Of a stretch of 64,000 bases of DNA, positions 43,601-51,985 are shown piece after piece. The notes under the pieces were generated by a model. The model ran no database searches, was not told where the DNA came from, and saw only the letters and a list, made by a program, of their open reading frames with translations. Location of the stretch: NCBI RefSeq assembly GCF_000165465.1, contig NC_017455.1, positions 186,001 to 250,000 of the forward strand, in the 5' to 3' direction. Within the stretch, counting starts at the first letter, position 1. Each line of letters starts with the position of its first letter. Origin of the DNA: Halanaerobium praevalens DSM 2228. Its GTDB lineage: Bacteria; Bacillota; Halanaerobiia; Halanaerobiales; Halanaerobiaceae. Position numbers and translations under genes: made by a program.

Positions 43601-43793
43601 TACCAAAAAACTGGTTAAAAGAATTGCGGAAAACTTTAAGCTTCCTTACTATACTTTAACTCCATCTTTCAGTATCTGTCCTGTTCATGGTTATTTAGCA
43701 GGAGAGCACGAGTACTGTCCTAAATGTGAGGCAGAGGCTGCAGCTGCAGAAAGTAATGAAGAAAATCTTAAAACTGAAAGTGATGTGAATTAA
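40692..43793 (+). CDS. nrdD: Class III ribonucleotide reductase catalytic subunit, intein-containing and lacking its glycyl-radical end
   Basis: NrdD reduces ribonucleoside triphosphates anaerobically. The 1033-residue precursor has an ATP cone (1-95), the core with SVYCCGWDL (radical-site Cys), an intein at residues 384-728, CCRLRLD just after it, and the C-terminal zinc motif CPVHGYLAGEHEYCPKC. Without the intein it is 688 residues. It ends 25 residues after the zinc motif, in an acidic tail, where normal NrdD continues into the RVxGY glycyl-radical segment. That segment is encoded separately at 44581. The ATG at 40692 has AGGAGG upstream; an earlier GTG at 40608 lies in the riboswitch terminator. 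Confidence 0.95.
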   Translation: MSLVYVRKRNGQQVKFKLNKIEKAVNKAAASVGRNEGQIAVKIAAEVLAYLKIFFENENNNLVEVEQIQDLVEKVLIEKGYAEIAKAYILYREQHSKFRNSKKLLADAVNIMDDYLDRSDWKVNENSNMSYSLQGLNNYIASEVTSQYWLQEIYPQKAAELHNSGDLHIHDLSNLSVYCCGWDLEDLLRTGFRGVQTKIESRAPKHLKTALGQIVNFLYTLQGESSGAQAFSNFDTYLAPFIAYDGLNYKEVKQAMQEFLFNMNVPTRVGFQSPFTNITMDLKVPSYLKNKPVIIGGQYQKRCYGEFQPEMEMLNRAFAELMMEGDAKGRMFSFPIPTYNITEDFEWENEKLDPVWEMTAKFGIPYFSNFINSDMDPEDARSMAILGAQEVIYKNQHGNIAKNEIRELVNNWIEAPKNKKPDYKMLMDGKFVDIIDMFEVPYQNYSTYINIELENGYKQSFSYEHKCAVVRNGEFKEVESQDLLVGDEFLLSKKAYSQSFIGNYKSGKILGYYLGKGWINYHSQGEICFAINSNRKDIVNEIKNYFNEIACKVKIEKIDADSIYKINVYGKQAVGFVTDYIRGKKATTKRLNNFVWNSSVKFRTGIVDGLYETDGHKNNNILFHTTNKKLAEDLITLANTIGKRLKYRENNKNTRYFKQDRSDKEIFTSYELKFTDDYNTFKLDNSNFDLVKIKNLRQIGTKTDTVYNFTVDTSRHLYELPNGIITHQCCRLRLDNKELRKRGGGLFGANPLTGSLGVITLNLPRIGYQVETKEEFVERVYYLMDQAKESLEVKRRVLETLTEQGLYPYAKFYLRDIKKRFEQYWKNHFNTIGINGMNEALLNFMGQDISTPKGQQFAEAVMNKMRERLQQYQKETDNLYNLEATPAESTAYRFARLDREKFGNQIIAANQERVVKEAADPYYTNSTQLPVGLTDDIFTALELQDELQSLYSGGTVFHGFLGEKIDSITATKKLVKRIAENFKLPYYTLTPSFSICPVHGYLAGEHEYCPKCEAEAAAAESNEENLKTESDVN
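41841..42875 (+). mobile_element. Intein with LAGLIDADG-type domain inside nrdD
   Basis: A 345-residue insertion separates DARSM from CCRLRLD, which are adjacent in ordinary NrdD. It starts with Ala rather than Cys or Ser. A block-B-like SYEHKCAV and a block-F/G end NGIITHQ followed by Cys+1 are present. The last residue is Gln, not Asn. Two dodecapeptide motifs mark a homing endonuclease: LGYYLGKGW (from residue 510) and GIVDGLYETDG. In the first, the catalytic acid position is Lys (K516); the second keeps Asp (D614). Splicing by the Ala1 (class 2-like) route is expected, with Cys+1 attacking directly. The endonuclease is probably dead. Confidence 0.9.
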
Positions 43794-44492
43794 ATGAAGT
43801 TGGCAGGATTACAGAAAACTTCAGTCATCGATTTTCCCGATCAAATTTCGGCAGTTGTTTTTTGCCAGGGATGTAATTTTTATTGTCCCTACTGTCACAA
43901 CAAGCAGCTGATACCAGTTGAGACTCCTGCAGGGGAGGAATTAATGCCGCAAGATTATTTTTTCCGCTTTCTCAAGCAGCGGGAAAAGCTGCTTGATGGA
44001 ATAACAATCACCGGTGGAGAACCACTGCTGCAGCCCAATTTAAAAGAATTTATGCTAAAAATAAAAGAAGAATCTAATTTATTAATTAAATTAGATACTA
44101 ATGGCAGTAATTTTCTTAAATTAAAAGCATTAATCAAGGCAGATTTAATTGATTATTTGGCAGTTGATATTAAATTCAGTTGGAATAATTATGAGCAGGT
44201 GGCTCCAGCAGAACTTGTCTCAGAAATTAAAAAATCTGTGGCAATGATTATCAATTCAGATCTCAAGTATGAATTTAGAACAACTGTAGTTCCACAGCTT
44301 CATAATATTTCAGAAATAGCAAAAATAGCTGCCCAGATTAAAGGAGCAGATAAATATTTTATTCAGAATTTTAGACCGCTAAATACTTTAGCAGCTGAAC
44401 TGAGCCAAAGTAGAACTTTTGCTCCTTCAGAATTGAGTAAATTTAGACTAGAAGCAGAAAAATACTTAAATGATGTTCAAATTAGAGCTTAA
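43794..44492 (+). CDS. nrdG: Anaerobic ribonucleotide reductase activating enzyme
   Basis: A 232-residue radical SAM enzyme that installs the glycyl radical on NrdD. CNFYCPYC near residue 27 binds the iron-sulfur cluster, and TITGGEPLLQP is the SAM-binding GGE motif. It starts on the base after the nrdD stop. It is the longer clostridial/archaeal NrdG type. In this operon its substrate Gly should be on the separate 41-residue peptide that follows. Confidence 0.95.
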   Translation: MKLAGLQKTSVIDFPDQISAVVFCQGCNFYCPYCHNKQLIPVETPAGEELMPQDYFFRFLKQREKLLDGITITGGEPLLQPNLKEFMLKIKEESNLLIKLDTNGSNFLKLKALIKADLIDYLAVDIKFSWNNYEQVAPAELVSEIKKSVAMIINSDLKYEFRTTVVPQLHNISEIAKIAAQIKGADKYFIQNFRPLNTLAAELSQSRTFAPSELSKFRLEAEKYLNDVQIRA

Positions 44493-44580
44493 ACTTAAAA
44501 AGCTGTCAGTGATGCCAGCAGCTGTCTATTTTCAATGGCGAAAAGAAGACAGTAACTTTTTTAATAAAGGGGTATTTAAA

Positions 44581-44706
44581 ATGGCAAAAAAACAAAAATG
44601 TGAAATTTATTCTCGAGTTGTAGGTTATTTATCTCCACTTTCTGATTGGAATAAGGGGAAAAAAGAAGAATTTAAAGATCGTCAAACTTTTAAAAATGGA
44701 CAATAA
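44581..44706 (+). CDS. Free-standing glycyl-radical domain of class III ribonucleotide reductase
   Basis: A 41-residue protein whose core IYSRVVGYLSPLSDWNKGKK (residues 9-28), followed by EEFKDRQTF, is the C-terminal glycyl-radical segment of NrdD; the radical Gly would be G15. The NrdD encoded in the same operon ends just before this segment. AAAGGGG lies before ATG 44581. A longer open frame from inside nrdG (44470) has no ribosome binding site and its extra residues do not resemble NrdD. By analogy with GrcA/YfiD for pyruvate formate-lyase, it should dock on NrdD and be activated by NrdG. A small stem (CTGTCT / AGACAG) lies upstream, 44522-44552. Confidence 0.9.
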   Translation: MAKKQKCEIYSRVVGYLSPLSDWNKGKKEEFKDRQTFKNGQ

Positions 44707-44790
44707 TTATTTTGAATTTCAGCTGCTCAGCTAAAATCTATTTTTTTAAAAAATCAGTTAAATATTGATTTAAAAATAACATATTATTAA

Positions 44791-44823
44791 AAAAAGGGCT
44801 ATCATTAAGATGGTCCTTTTTCT
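44791..44823 (+). terminator. Terminator of the nrd operon
   Basis: AAAAAGGGCTATC pairs with GATGGTCCTTTTT (two G-T pairs) and ends in T. Confidence 0.85.
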
Positions 44824-44913
44824 ATTATTTGCAGGAGATAAGTTTTAAAGCTAGAAGAAGTTATTATATAAGAAGTTATTATTTTTTTGAGTATTTTAGC
44901 GGAGGGTGTGTAA

Positions 44914-47445
44914 ATGCAGTTAGAAAAAGAAAAATGCCAGAGCGTAGAAGAGTTAATTGATTTTTTTAAAAGACTTAAAGATTCTCCAGTTCAGTTAGTC
45001 CAGGTTTTTTCTACTAAATCTGAAATTTTAAATCAGAGAATAATATCTGCTTTTAATCGATATTTGCCGCTCTCTACCTTAGTCGGAATTAGTGCAGAAG
45101 AAGTTATTTATGAAAATCAAGTTAAACTAAAAGAAATAGCTGCTGCTGCTCTCTGCTTTGAAAAAAGTAGCTTTAAATTGTTAAAAACAGATGCTAAAAG
45201 TAAGCAAAATGCAAATAAAATAATGAAGTCCATTGAAACTGATACTAAAGCAATTATTATTTATTCTGATGATAAATATAACAATGGTGATCAACTTGTA
45301 GAAACACTTAATCAAAAACAAACTGATATTTTGATAGCAGGAGGACAAGCGGCTTGGGGTCAAGCAAACGAGCAGGGTTATCTTTTTGATCGAGATGGAA
45401 TAATTAAAAAAGGTAGTTTAGCTTTAATTTTAAATGGAAGTCAGCTAAAAGCTCATTGGAACTATAATTTGGGATGGGAGAGTATTAGCCGGGAAATGGA
45501 AATTACTCAAGCAGAAGATCAAATAGTTTATGAGCTTGATGGTCGGAATATTTTTGAAGTTTATGCTGAATTTTTAGGTGAAGATATATTTGAACAAGTG
45601 CCATCTGCAGCTACTAGTAAATTTCCCCTTGTTTTCAATAAAGGGTTTAAAAATGCTCGTGCAGCTGTAGATTCAGTGGGCAAGGGAATTAAATTCTCGG
45701 GTGAATTAGAAGAAGGGACTAAGGTTAAAATTGCTTATGGAAGCTTAAATAAAATTTTAAAGGATTCAGTTAGATTAAGAGAAGAACTTAATTTTCATCC
45801 TGAGATTGCTTTTATTTATAGTTGTTCTGGTAGGAGTAATTATTTAAAATCAATCAATTCTAATTTAAGTGAAGAAATAAAAGCTATTCCTGCTCCTAAA
45901 GTAGGCTTTAGTACAAATGGTGAATATGGAGTTGTTGATCAAAAAATTCAGTTTCTAAATATGACAAATACAGTACTGTATTTAAGTGAAAAAGAAGAAA
46001 TAATACATAAAAAAATTAAATTTAATACAGAAAAGCCGCAGGTCAAAACTGAAAATTTATTTCATTTATCTAAAAAAGTTGTTTCTGAATTAGAAACAAT
46101 TAATAAAAAAATGACAAAAGCAAATAAATTGACTGGAAATACTAAAGTTGAAAAAACAGCTGCTAATTTATTTAATCTAATTTTTGAAAATAATAATTAT
46201 AGTGGTGGAATTATTATCAAAGAAGAAGCATTAACTAGAATTTATTTAGAAGAAAATTTATCAGCTGAGGCTTATGATGTTTTTCATTCTTTTTGGGAAA
46301 ATAAACCAGAGGAAATTACAATTAAAAAAGAAGTTTTAAGTTTTAAAAAAGCTTTTTTAATCCCTCTTAACCAAGAAATAGAAGCCTTAATGATTATTTT
46401 GAGTAATGAACTTGATTTATATGATATTAAAAAAAGTCATTTTTTTATTGAACAAATTCCTAATTATCTTAAAAAATCTATTTTATATGAAAATTTAGAA
46501 AGAAATGTAGCCAGTCTTTCAACTTTAGAACAAACTTCTGATTTTTTGTATTCAACCCTGGAATTAGATTTACTTTATGATCGAATTTTAGATATTATAG
46601 TGGCTACGATGGGAATGTCAGCTGCCATTATTTTTAAAAAAGAAGCTTTTAAATTAAAAACTATTCAGAGTATTAATATTGAAAAAGAGAGTGAACTTTA
46701 TTATTATTTAAAAGGTCATTATCAAGAAATTGCTGAGGCTGATCAAATAGTTATCAATAATGAGGTGGAATTTATTGAAGAAATTAAAACTTTAATTGCA
46801 ATTCCAATTAATTTAGGTGATTATCAAGGGGTACTCTATGCTATTCAGTCAAAATATAAACAATTATTCAATGGAAATCAAAGGAAATTTATTCGAACTT
46901 TAGCAAACCAAATTAGAGTGAGTATTAGAAATGCTTTAAACCATCAAAAAGTAAAAAAACTTTCTGTAACAGATGGCTTGACTAAGTTGTATAATCATTC
47001 TTATTTTGACCAAGAACTAGCAAAAAAAGATGGAGAAAAATACTCAGTAGCAATTTTGGATATCGATAATTTTAAAGATTTTAATGATTTATATGGTCAT
47101 CAAGCTGGAGATCAAGTTTTAAAAAAATTATCAGAACTTTTAAAATCTGCTGTTCGCCAAAAAGATATTGTTGCTCGTTATGGAGGAGAGGAATTTGTTA
47201 TTTATTTTTCAATAATTGAACAAGAAATTTTATTACAAGTAATTAAGCGTTTAATGGAAAAAATAAGAAATCTAGAAGTTTGTTTTGAAGATAAAAAGTT
47301 GGGAGTTACAGTGTCAATGGGGATAGCTATTAATAAATCAGGTAATGATTCAGCAGAAAGTTTAATTAAAAAAGCAGATAATGCTCTCTATATTGCTAAA
47401 GGATCTGGTCGAGATCAGTTTAAATTCCATAAAAATATAGACTAA
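44914..47445 (+). CDS. FIST-GAF-GGDEF diguanylate cyclase
   Basis: An 843-residue cytoplasmic protein. FIST_N and FIST_C sensory domains span about 1-390 (DILIAGGQAAWG, IAFIYSCSGRSNYL, VGFSTNGEYG). A helical linker and a GAF-like domain (about 540-675) follow. The GGDEF domain (about 680-840) has an intact RYGGEEF and an inhibitory RQKD site five residues before it. It should make c-di-GMP in response to a small ligand bound by FIST; the ligand is unknown. GGAGGG precedes the ATG. Confidence 0.9.
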   Translation: MQLEKEKCQSVEELIDFFKRLKDSPVQLVQVFSTKSEILNQRIISAFNRYLPLSTLVGISAEEVIYENQVKLKEIAAAALCFEKSSFKLLKTDAKSKQNANKIMKSIETDTKAIIIYSDDKYNNGDQLVETLNQKQTDILIAGGQAAWGQANEQGYLFDRDGIIKKGSLALILNGSQLKAHWNYNLGWESISREMEITQAEDQIVYELDGRNIFEVYAEFLGEDIFEQVPSAATSKFPLVFNKGFKNARAAVDSVGKGIKFSGELEEGTKVKIAYGSLNKILKDSVRLREELNFHPEIAFIYSCSGRSNYLKSINSNLSEEIKAIPAPKVGFSTNGEYGVVDQKIQFLNMTNTVLYLSEKEEIIHKKIKFNTEKPQVKTENLFHLSKKVVSELETINKKMTKANKLTGNTKVEKTAANLFNLIFENNNYSGGIIIKEEALTRIYLEENLSAEAYDVFHSFWENKPEEITIKKEVLSFKKAFLIPLNQEIEALMIILSNELDLYDIKKSHFFIEQIPNYLKKSILYENLERNVASLSTLEQTSDFLYSTLELDLLYDRILDIIVATMGMSAAIIFKKEAFKLKTIQSINIEKESELYYYLKGHYQEIAEADQIVINNEVEFIEEIKTLIAIPINLGDYQGVLYAIQSKYKQLFNGNQRKFIRTLANQIRVSIRNALNHQKVKKLSVTDGLTKLYNHSYFDQELAKKDGEKYSVAILDIDNFKDFNDLYGHQAGDQVLKKLSELLKSAVRQKDIVARYGGEEFVIYFSIIEQEILLQVIKRLMEKIRNLEVCFEDKKLGVTVSMGIAINKSGNDSAESLIKKADNALYIAKGSGRDQFKFHKNID

Positions 47446-47473
47446 ATATTGAAAATTTTAGTCTTTTCGTCCC

Positions 47474-47502
47474 TTGAAATGGATTTTTGCTTATGGTATA
47501 AT
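47474..47502 (+). promoter_or_regulatory. Promoter of the cold-shock gene
   Basis: TTGAAA, 17 bases, TATAAT. It leaves an untranslated leader of about 65 bases, as is common for csp genes. Confidence 0.8.
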
Positions 47503-47572
47503 TATATGCAATGGGTGAAGTTTGAAATGAACGAACCCCAAATATAGAATTATTCCTAGGGGGAATGAATTA

Positions 47573-47776
47573 ATGATTTACACAGGTACAGTAAAATGGT
47601 TTGATGCGAAAAAAGGTTATGGCTTTATTGAAAGAGAAGATGGCGACGATGTATTTGTACATTTCTCAGCTATTGAGGACGAAGGTTTCAAAACACTTGA
47701 AGACGAGCAAGAAGTAGAATTCGAAATCGTTGAAGGCGACCGCGGTCCACAAGCTGAAAACGTTGTAAAGTTATAG
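47573..47776 (+). CDS. Cold-shock protein (CspA family)
   Basis: A 67-residue single-strand nucleic-acid binding protein with RNP1 KGYGFI and RNP2 DVFVHF and the usual start [16 protein letters not shown]. Its codons are richer in G and C than those of its neighbours (GGCGACCGCGGT), as expected for a highly expressed gene. It has a strong promoter, AGGGGGAA before the ATG and its own terminator. Confidence 0.96.
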   Translation: MIYTGTVKWFDAKKGYGFIEREDGDDVFVHFSAIEDEGFKTLEDEQEVEFEIVEGDRGPQAENVVKL

Positions 47777-47806
47777 AGTGTAAAACTGTATAAACTAAAA
47801 CAACTT

Positions 47807-47833
47807 ACCCCGTCCAGTTTTGGGCGGGGTTTT
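47807..47833 (+). terminator. Terminator of the cold-shock gene
   Basis: ACCCCGTCC and GGGCGGGGT form a GC-rich stem followed by TTTT. Confidence 0.9.
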
Positions 47834-47890
47834 AATTTATAACTTTAATTTTTAGATAATTCAATTTTTTTAATTTTAGGAGGTTTCAAA

Positions 47891-49324
47891 TTGGAAAATC
47901 CTATTATCTTACAAGCTTTTTATTGGGAAATGAATACTGGCCAATATGCTGAAGATTATCCAGCAGAAGAAAATTTGTGGAATTTATTAGCTAAAAGAGC
48001 TGCTGAAATTGCTGATAGTGGTTTTGATTTACTCTGGTTACCACCTGCAAATAAAGGAGCTGCTGGAACTGATGATGTAGGTTATGGAACTTATGATCTT
48101 TGGGATTTAGGTGAATTTGAGCAAAAAGGTACTAAAAGAACTAAATATGGAACTAAAGCAGAATTAGAGAGAGCAATTAAAAAATTACATCAAAATAATT
48201 TAAAAGTAATTTATGATGCAGTTTTAAATCACCGTTTAGGAGCTGATGCGAAAGAAAATGTAGAGCTCAAAGAAGATGGTCAAGCAGAAGTTTGGACAGT
48301 TTTTAATTTCCCTGGTCGAAAAAATAAATATAGTGATTTAAAATTAAATTGGCAGGTTTTTGATGGAGTAGATTGGGATGAAAGAAGTAAAAGAGCAGGT
48401 AAATTTTTATTTAAATGTAAAGAATGGGATGATTCTTATGAAGAAGATTATTTAATGGGAGCTGATATTGATTACGAAAATCAAGTAATAAGAGATGATG
48501 TAATTAAATGGGGTAAATGGCTAGTTAATGAACTTGATTTTGATGGTTTTCGTTTTGATGCTAGTAAACATGTAGATAATTCCATGATCCATGATTTTAT
48601 TGAAGAAGTTAATAATAGTACAGATAAAGATTTATTATTTATCGGTGAAGCTTGGGTGAATGAAGAAGAAAGATTAATTGATTATTTAAAAACTGTTGAT
48701 CAAGCTAAATTGCATGTTTTCGATTTTCCTTTAAGAGAAAGTTTTGTCCAGCTGATGCAGGGTAGTTTAGATTTGCGCTGGTTAGGAGATCATGGTTTAG
48801 TTAATCAAGCAGATTTTAAAGAAAAGGCAGTTACTTTTGTCGAAAATCATGATACAGAGCGTGACGGCAAAAATGAGTATGGAACCGAGACTATAATTAA
48901 GCGTAAGCTGCAGGCTTATGCTTATATTTTAATGAGAAAAGAGGGTATTCCCTCTGTTTTTTGGAAAGATTATTATATTCACGGTCTGAAAGCTCAGCTG
49001 GATAAATTAATCTCAGCTCGTAAAAAATTTGCTTATGGCCCAGCATATGAAAGTGAAGCAAATGATGAAAATACTTATTCTTATATTAGAGCAGGCAAAG
49101 CGGAAAAGCCTAACTCTGGTTTGGTAATGATGATTACTCAACATGAAAATGGAGAAATAATAGAGAAAAAAATTAATACAGGTCAAGCGGAAACAACTTA
49201 TTATGATTATACTGGTAATTTAGCAGAAAAAATTAGCACAGATCAAGAGGCTGAAGCTGTTTTTAAGGTTAAAGCTAGTGCAGAAGAAGGCTATTCAATT
49301 TGGGTACCTCAAGTTTCAGAATAA
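47891..49324 (+). CDS. Cytoplasmic alpha-amylase (GH13)
   Basis: A 477-residue alpha-amylase of the liquefying, cytoplasmic type: LQAFYWEM at the start, DAVLNHRLGAD (region I), GFRFDASKH with the nucleophile Asp (region II), FIGEAW with the acid/base Glu (region III) and FVENHDTE (region IV). There is no signal peptide, so it acts on internal alpha-glucans or imported oligosaccharides. The TTG start has AGGAGG seven bases upstream. Confidence 0.95.
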   Translation: MENPIILQAFYWEMNTGQYAEDYPAEENLWNLLAKRAAEIADSGFDLLWLPPANKGAAGTDDVGYGTYDLWDLGEFEQKGTKRTKYGTKAELERAIKKLHQNNLKVIYDAVLNHRLGADAKENVELKEDGQAEVWTVFNFPGRKNKYSDLKLNWQVFDGVDWDERSKRAGKFLFKCKEWDDSYEEDYLMGADIDYENQVIRDDVIKWGKWLVNELDFDGFRFDASKHVDNSMIHDFIEEVNNSTDKDLLFIGEAWVNEEERLIDYLKTVDQAKLHVFDFPLRESFVQLMQGSLDLRWLGDHGLVNQADFKEKAVTFVENHDTERDGKNEYGTETIIKRKLQAYAYILMRKEGIPSVFWKDYYIHGLKAQLDKLISARKKFAYGPAYESEANDENTYSYIRAGKAEKPNSGLVMMITQHENGEIIEKKINTGQAETTYYDYTGNLAEKISTDQEAEAVFKVKASAEEGYSIWVPQVSE

Positions 49325-49421
49325 TTTTTAATTAATATTTTCTCTAAAAATTATTATTTATGCAGGAAAAAAGCAGCTGATTAGAGAAAATAAATACTAA
49401 GTACTAATCAATTAAATAAAG

Positions 49422-49450
49422 TTGACAGCATCACTAAGGATTGATATAAT
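49422..49450 (+). promoter_or_regulatory. Consensus promoter of the amidotransferase/peptide-transport operon
   Basis: TTGACA, 17 bases, TATAAT: a perfect consensus. The rest of the 190-base spacer behind the amylase gene shows nothing else clear. Confidence 0.88.
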
Positions 49451-49515
49451 TTATATAAATGTCCATCTAAAGCAAAGAAGTGGATATTCAAAAATAATTT
49501 GGATGGAGGAAAAAT

Positions 49516-50292
49516 ATGTACCCAAAAATTTTAATAATATCTTTTAAGATTCCAACCGAACAAATGGGTGAAAAGTATGATTTAGAAGGAGTAGAGTTTT
49601 CATTAGTCACCCAAGATTATTCAGAAGCATTGAGTATGGCTGGAGCCATACCACTAGTAATGCCTTATTTAGAATCCCGAAAAAATGATGATCAGTATAT
49701 TAAAGAATTTTTAAAAGAGGCAGATGGTGTTATTTTGCCTGGAGGTAGTGATATTGATCCAGCTTTATATAATTCATATCCTCAAAAAAATTTAGGAAAT
49801 ATTTCGCCTGAGCGTGATCAATGGGAATTAAAAATATTAAAGTTAGCAATGGAAATGAAAAAACCTATTTTAGGTATTTGCAGAGGTTTTCAGCTAATTA
49901 ATATTAATTATGGTGGTACACTTAAAGTTGATGTTTGCGGTAATAGTTCAGAGAGTAAAATTCCGCATATGGCTTTAATGGTTCCTAAGGATTATAAGAC
50001 ACATGAGCTGGAAATTAAAGCTAATACACGTTTAGCTCAGGTTTTTAGTGACGAACAAGTTGCAGTTAATTCTTATCATCATCAAGCAGTTGATAAGGTA
50101 GGTAAAGGTTTAACAGTTTCTGCAGTTGCCCCTGATGGTTTTGTAGAAGCTTTAGAGGATCCTAATTATCCTTATTTAGTTGGGGTTCAGTGGCATCCGG
50201 AAATGATGGCAGCTGCTGATCAGACTCAGTTGAATTTATTTAAAGACTTTGTTGACTTTGTTGATCAGGCTAGAAACAAAGATGATAATTAA
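49516..50292 (+). CDS. Class I glutamine amidotransferase (gamma-glutamyl hydrolase, PuuD-like)
   Basis: A 258-residue peptidase C26-type enzyme with nucleophile Cys in GICRGFQLIN, NSYHHQAV and the His/Glu of GVQWHPE. Such enzymes cleave gamma-glutamyl compounds, for example gamma-Glu-GABA. It lies 23 bases before a peptide-binding protein gene, so it may release amino acids from imported gamma-glutamyl peptides. GGAGG precedes the ATG. Confidence 0.9.
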   Translation: MYPKILIISFKIPTEQMGEKYDLEGVEFSLVTQDYSEALSMAGAIPLVMPYLESRKNDDQYIKEFLKEADGVILPGGSDIDPALYNSYPQKNLGNISPERDQWELKILKLAMEMKKPILGICRGFQLININYGGTLKVDVCGNSSESKIPHMALMVPKDYKTHELEIKANTRLAQVFSDEQVAVNSYHHQAVDKVGKGLTVSAVAPDGFVEALEDPNYPYLVGVQWHPEMMAAADQTQLNLFKDFVDFVDQARNKDDN

Positions 50293-50315
50293 GCAGATTA
50301 GAAGGGGGAAGGATA

Positions 50316-51857
50316 ATGAAAAATAAGTTTGTAGTTTTATTATTAGTTGCTTTATTTATTTTTTCAATTTTAGGCTCTGTTCAGGCTCAAAAAGATACTA
50401 AAGAGTTTGTGATGGGGATTGAAGATGAGGTTAGCAATCTTGATCCAGGTGAAACGACAATTTCCGTTAATGAGCGTGTTGCCTCTTTAATTTTTGACGG
50501 CTTAGTTGACTATGGAAAAGCAAATAAAATTGTGCCGGGAATAGCTAAAGACTGGACAATTTCTAATGACGGCCTTAGCTATACCTTTGAATTAAGAGAA
50601 GGTGTTTTATTTCATAATGGGCAAGAACTAACAGCTGAAGATGTAAAATATACTTATCAAAGAATTTTAGATCCTGCTTATGGTTCAGGTTTAAGAGCAA
50701 AAATTAAATCAATTAAAGAAATAAATATAATTAATGATTATAAAATTGAATTTGTTTTAGAACAACCTTATTCACCTTTTATTTTAGGAATGACTTTTGG
50801 TATAGTTCCCAAAGAATATGCAGAAAAGGTTGGGGAAGAAAAATTAGGCAGAAATCCAATTGGGGCTGGCCCTTTTAAATTGGAGAGTTGGGAAACAGGC
50901 AATCAAATGGTCTTAACAGCTTATACAGATTATTGGGATAAAGAGCCTAATATTAAAAGATTAATTATTAGATCAATACCTGAGTCTGCAACTCAAGCAA
51001 TGGAACTAAGGAGTGGAGGCATTGATTTTGGAGTTAATCTTGATGTAGGACAGCTGGATTCATTTACTGATAACCCTGATTATCAGGTTAAATCAGCTGC
51101 TGGTGCCGGTATTAATTTCTTAGGTTTTAATTTTGAAATGGGTCCAACAGAAGAACGTAAATTTAGAGAAGCTGTATTACAAGCTGTACCTTTTGATCAG
51201 ATCATCCCTCAAATTTTTGGTATTTTAGGTGAGAGAGCCTATTCTATGCTCCCACCAACAATGTGGCCTGAAGAAAGAGAATTTTTAAAAGAAAATGCTG
51301 TTGGTTTCAATCCACAAGCAGCAGCTGAAAAGTTTAAAGAATTAAAAAAAGCTGGGGTTATAGCGCCTGATTATGTAGCTGAAATTTATGTTTCAAATAG
51401 TAGGCCAAAACAGGTTAAAACTGCTGAAGCTATGGTAACTGCTTTAAGACAGGCAGGACTCAAAGCAGAAGTAAACTCAATGGAATTTGGAACAATGTGG
51501 GATATGCTGGGTAGAGGCGAAATTGGCATGTTCTTTTTAAGATTTGTTTCTGATCCAGATCCAGATTACTGGCTTTATCGCTTTTTTGAATCTGATGGTT
51601 CTTTAAATAGAGCTTTTTATCAAGACCAAGAAGTTGATCAGTGGTTAAAAGAAGCCAGAGAAATATCAGACCAAGAAAAAAGATCAGAACTTTATAATAA
51701 GGTTTTGAGAAAAGTTTTAGTTGAAGATTTAGTTTTCCATCCGCTTGCTCATTCAACTCAAATTTATGTGATGCAAGATGATGTAAGAGAACTTGAGCCT
51801 GGAAATCCACTATTAATTCCAATCGTTACTCCAACAGCAAATGTTTATAAAGATTAA
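50316..51857 (+). CDS. Peptide/oligopeptide ABC solute-binding protein (DppA/OppA family)
   Basis: A 513-residue exported binding protein of the SBP_bac_5 family. The signal peptide (about 1-24, ending VQA) has no lipobox. GLVDYGKANKIVPGIAKDW and the DVKYTYQRILDP segment are typical. It is followed by a hairpin and two permease genes. No ATPase genes of the system lie in the window, so these must be elsewhere. Confidence 0.92.
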   Translation: MKNKFVVLLLVALFIFSILGSVQAQKDTKEFVMGIEDEVSNLDPGETTISVNERVASLIFDGLVDYGKANKIVPGIAKDWTISNDGLSYTFELREGVLFHNGQELTAEDVKYTYQRILDPAYGSGLRAKIKSIKEINIINDYKIEFVLEQPYSPFILGMTFGIVPKEYAEKVGEEKLGRNPIGAGPFKLESWETGNQMVLTAYTDYWDKEPNIKRLIIRSIPESATQAMELRSGGIDFGVNLDVGQLDSFTDNPDYQVKSAAGAGINFLGFNFEMGPTEERKFREAVLQAVPFDQIIPQIFGILGERAYSMLPPTMWPEEREFLKENAVGFNPQAAAEKFKELKKAGVIAPDYVAEIYVSNSRPKQVKTAEAMVTALRQAGLKAEVNSMEFGTMWDMLGRGEIGMFFLRFVSDPDPDYWLYRFFESDGSLNRAFYQDQEVDQWLKEAREISDQEKRSELYNKVLRKVLVEDLVFHPLAHSTQIYVMQDDVRELEPGNPLLIPIVTPTANVYKD

Positions 51858-51930
51858 TTAGGTATCTAAATTAGGAAGTTAGTTAATAAATTTATTAGAA
51901 AATTATAGTTTAAGATAATTATTTTAAATT

Positions 51931-51968
51931 ACTATGCAGATAGCTAAAACTATCTGCATAGTCTTTTT
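51931..51968 (+). terminator. Attenuating terminator between binding protein and permeases
   Basis: ACTATGCAGATAG pairs perfectly with CTATCTGCATAGT, followed by CTTTTT. It probably lowers permease expression relative to the binding protein. Confidence 0.85.
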
Positions 51969-51985
51969 AGAAAGAGGTGAACAAT

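Noticed and set aside
44470-44580. A longer, 78-residue form of the glycyl-radical peptide starting inside nrdG
   Set aside because: There is no ribosome binding site before 44470, and the extra residues show no NrdD similarity. AAAGGGG lies directly before ATG 44581.
43700-44706. Missing NrdD C-terminus explained by a frameshift or sequencing error
   Set aside because: The radical segment lies behind the complete nrdG gene, about 790 bases after the nrdD stop, with its own start signals. A point error cannot create this order.
51460-51822. 120-codon minus-strand open frame inside the peptide-binding protein gene
   Set aside because: It is a shadow of the well-conserved plus-strand gene, with no start signals.
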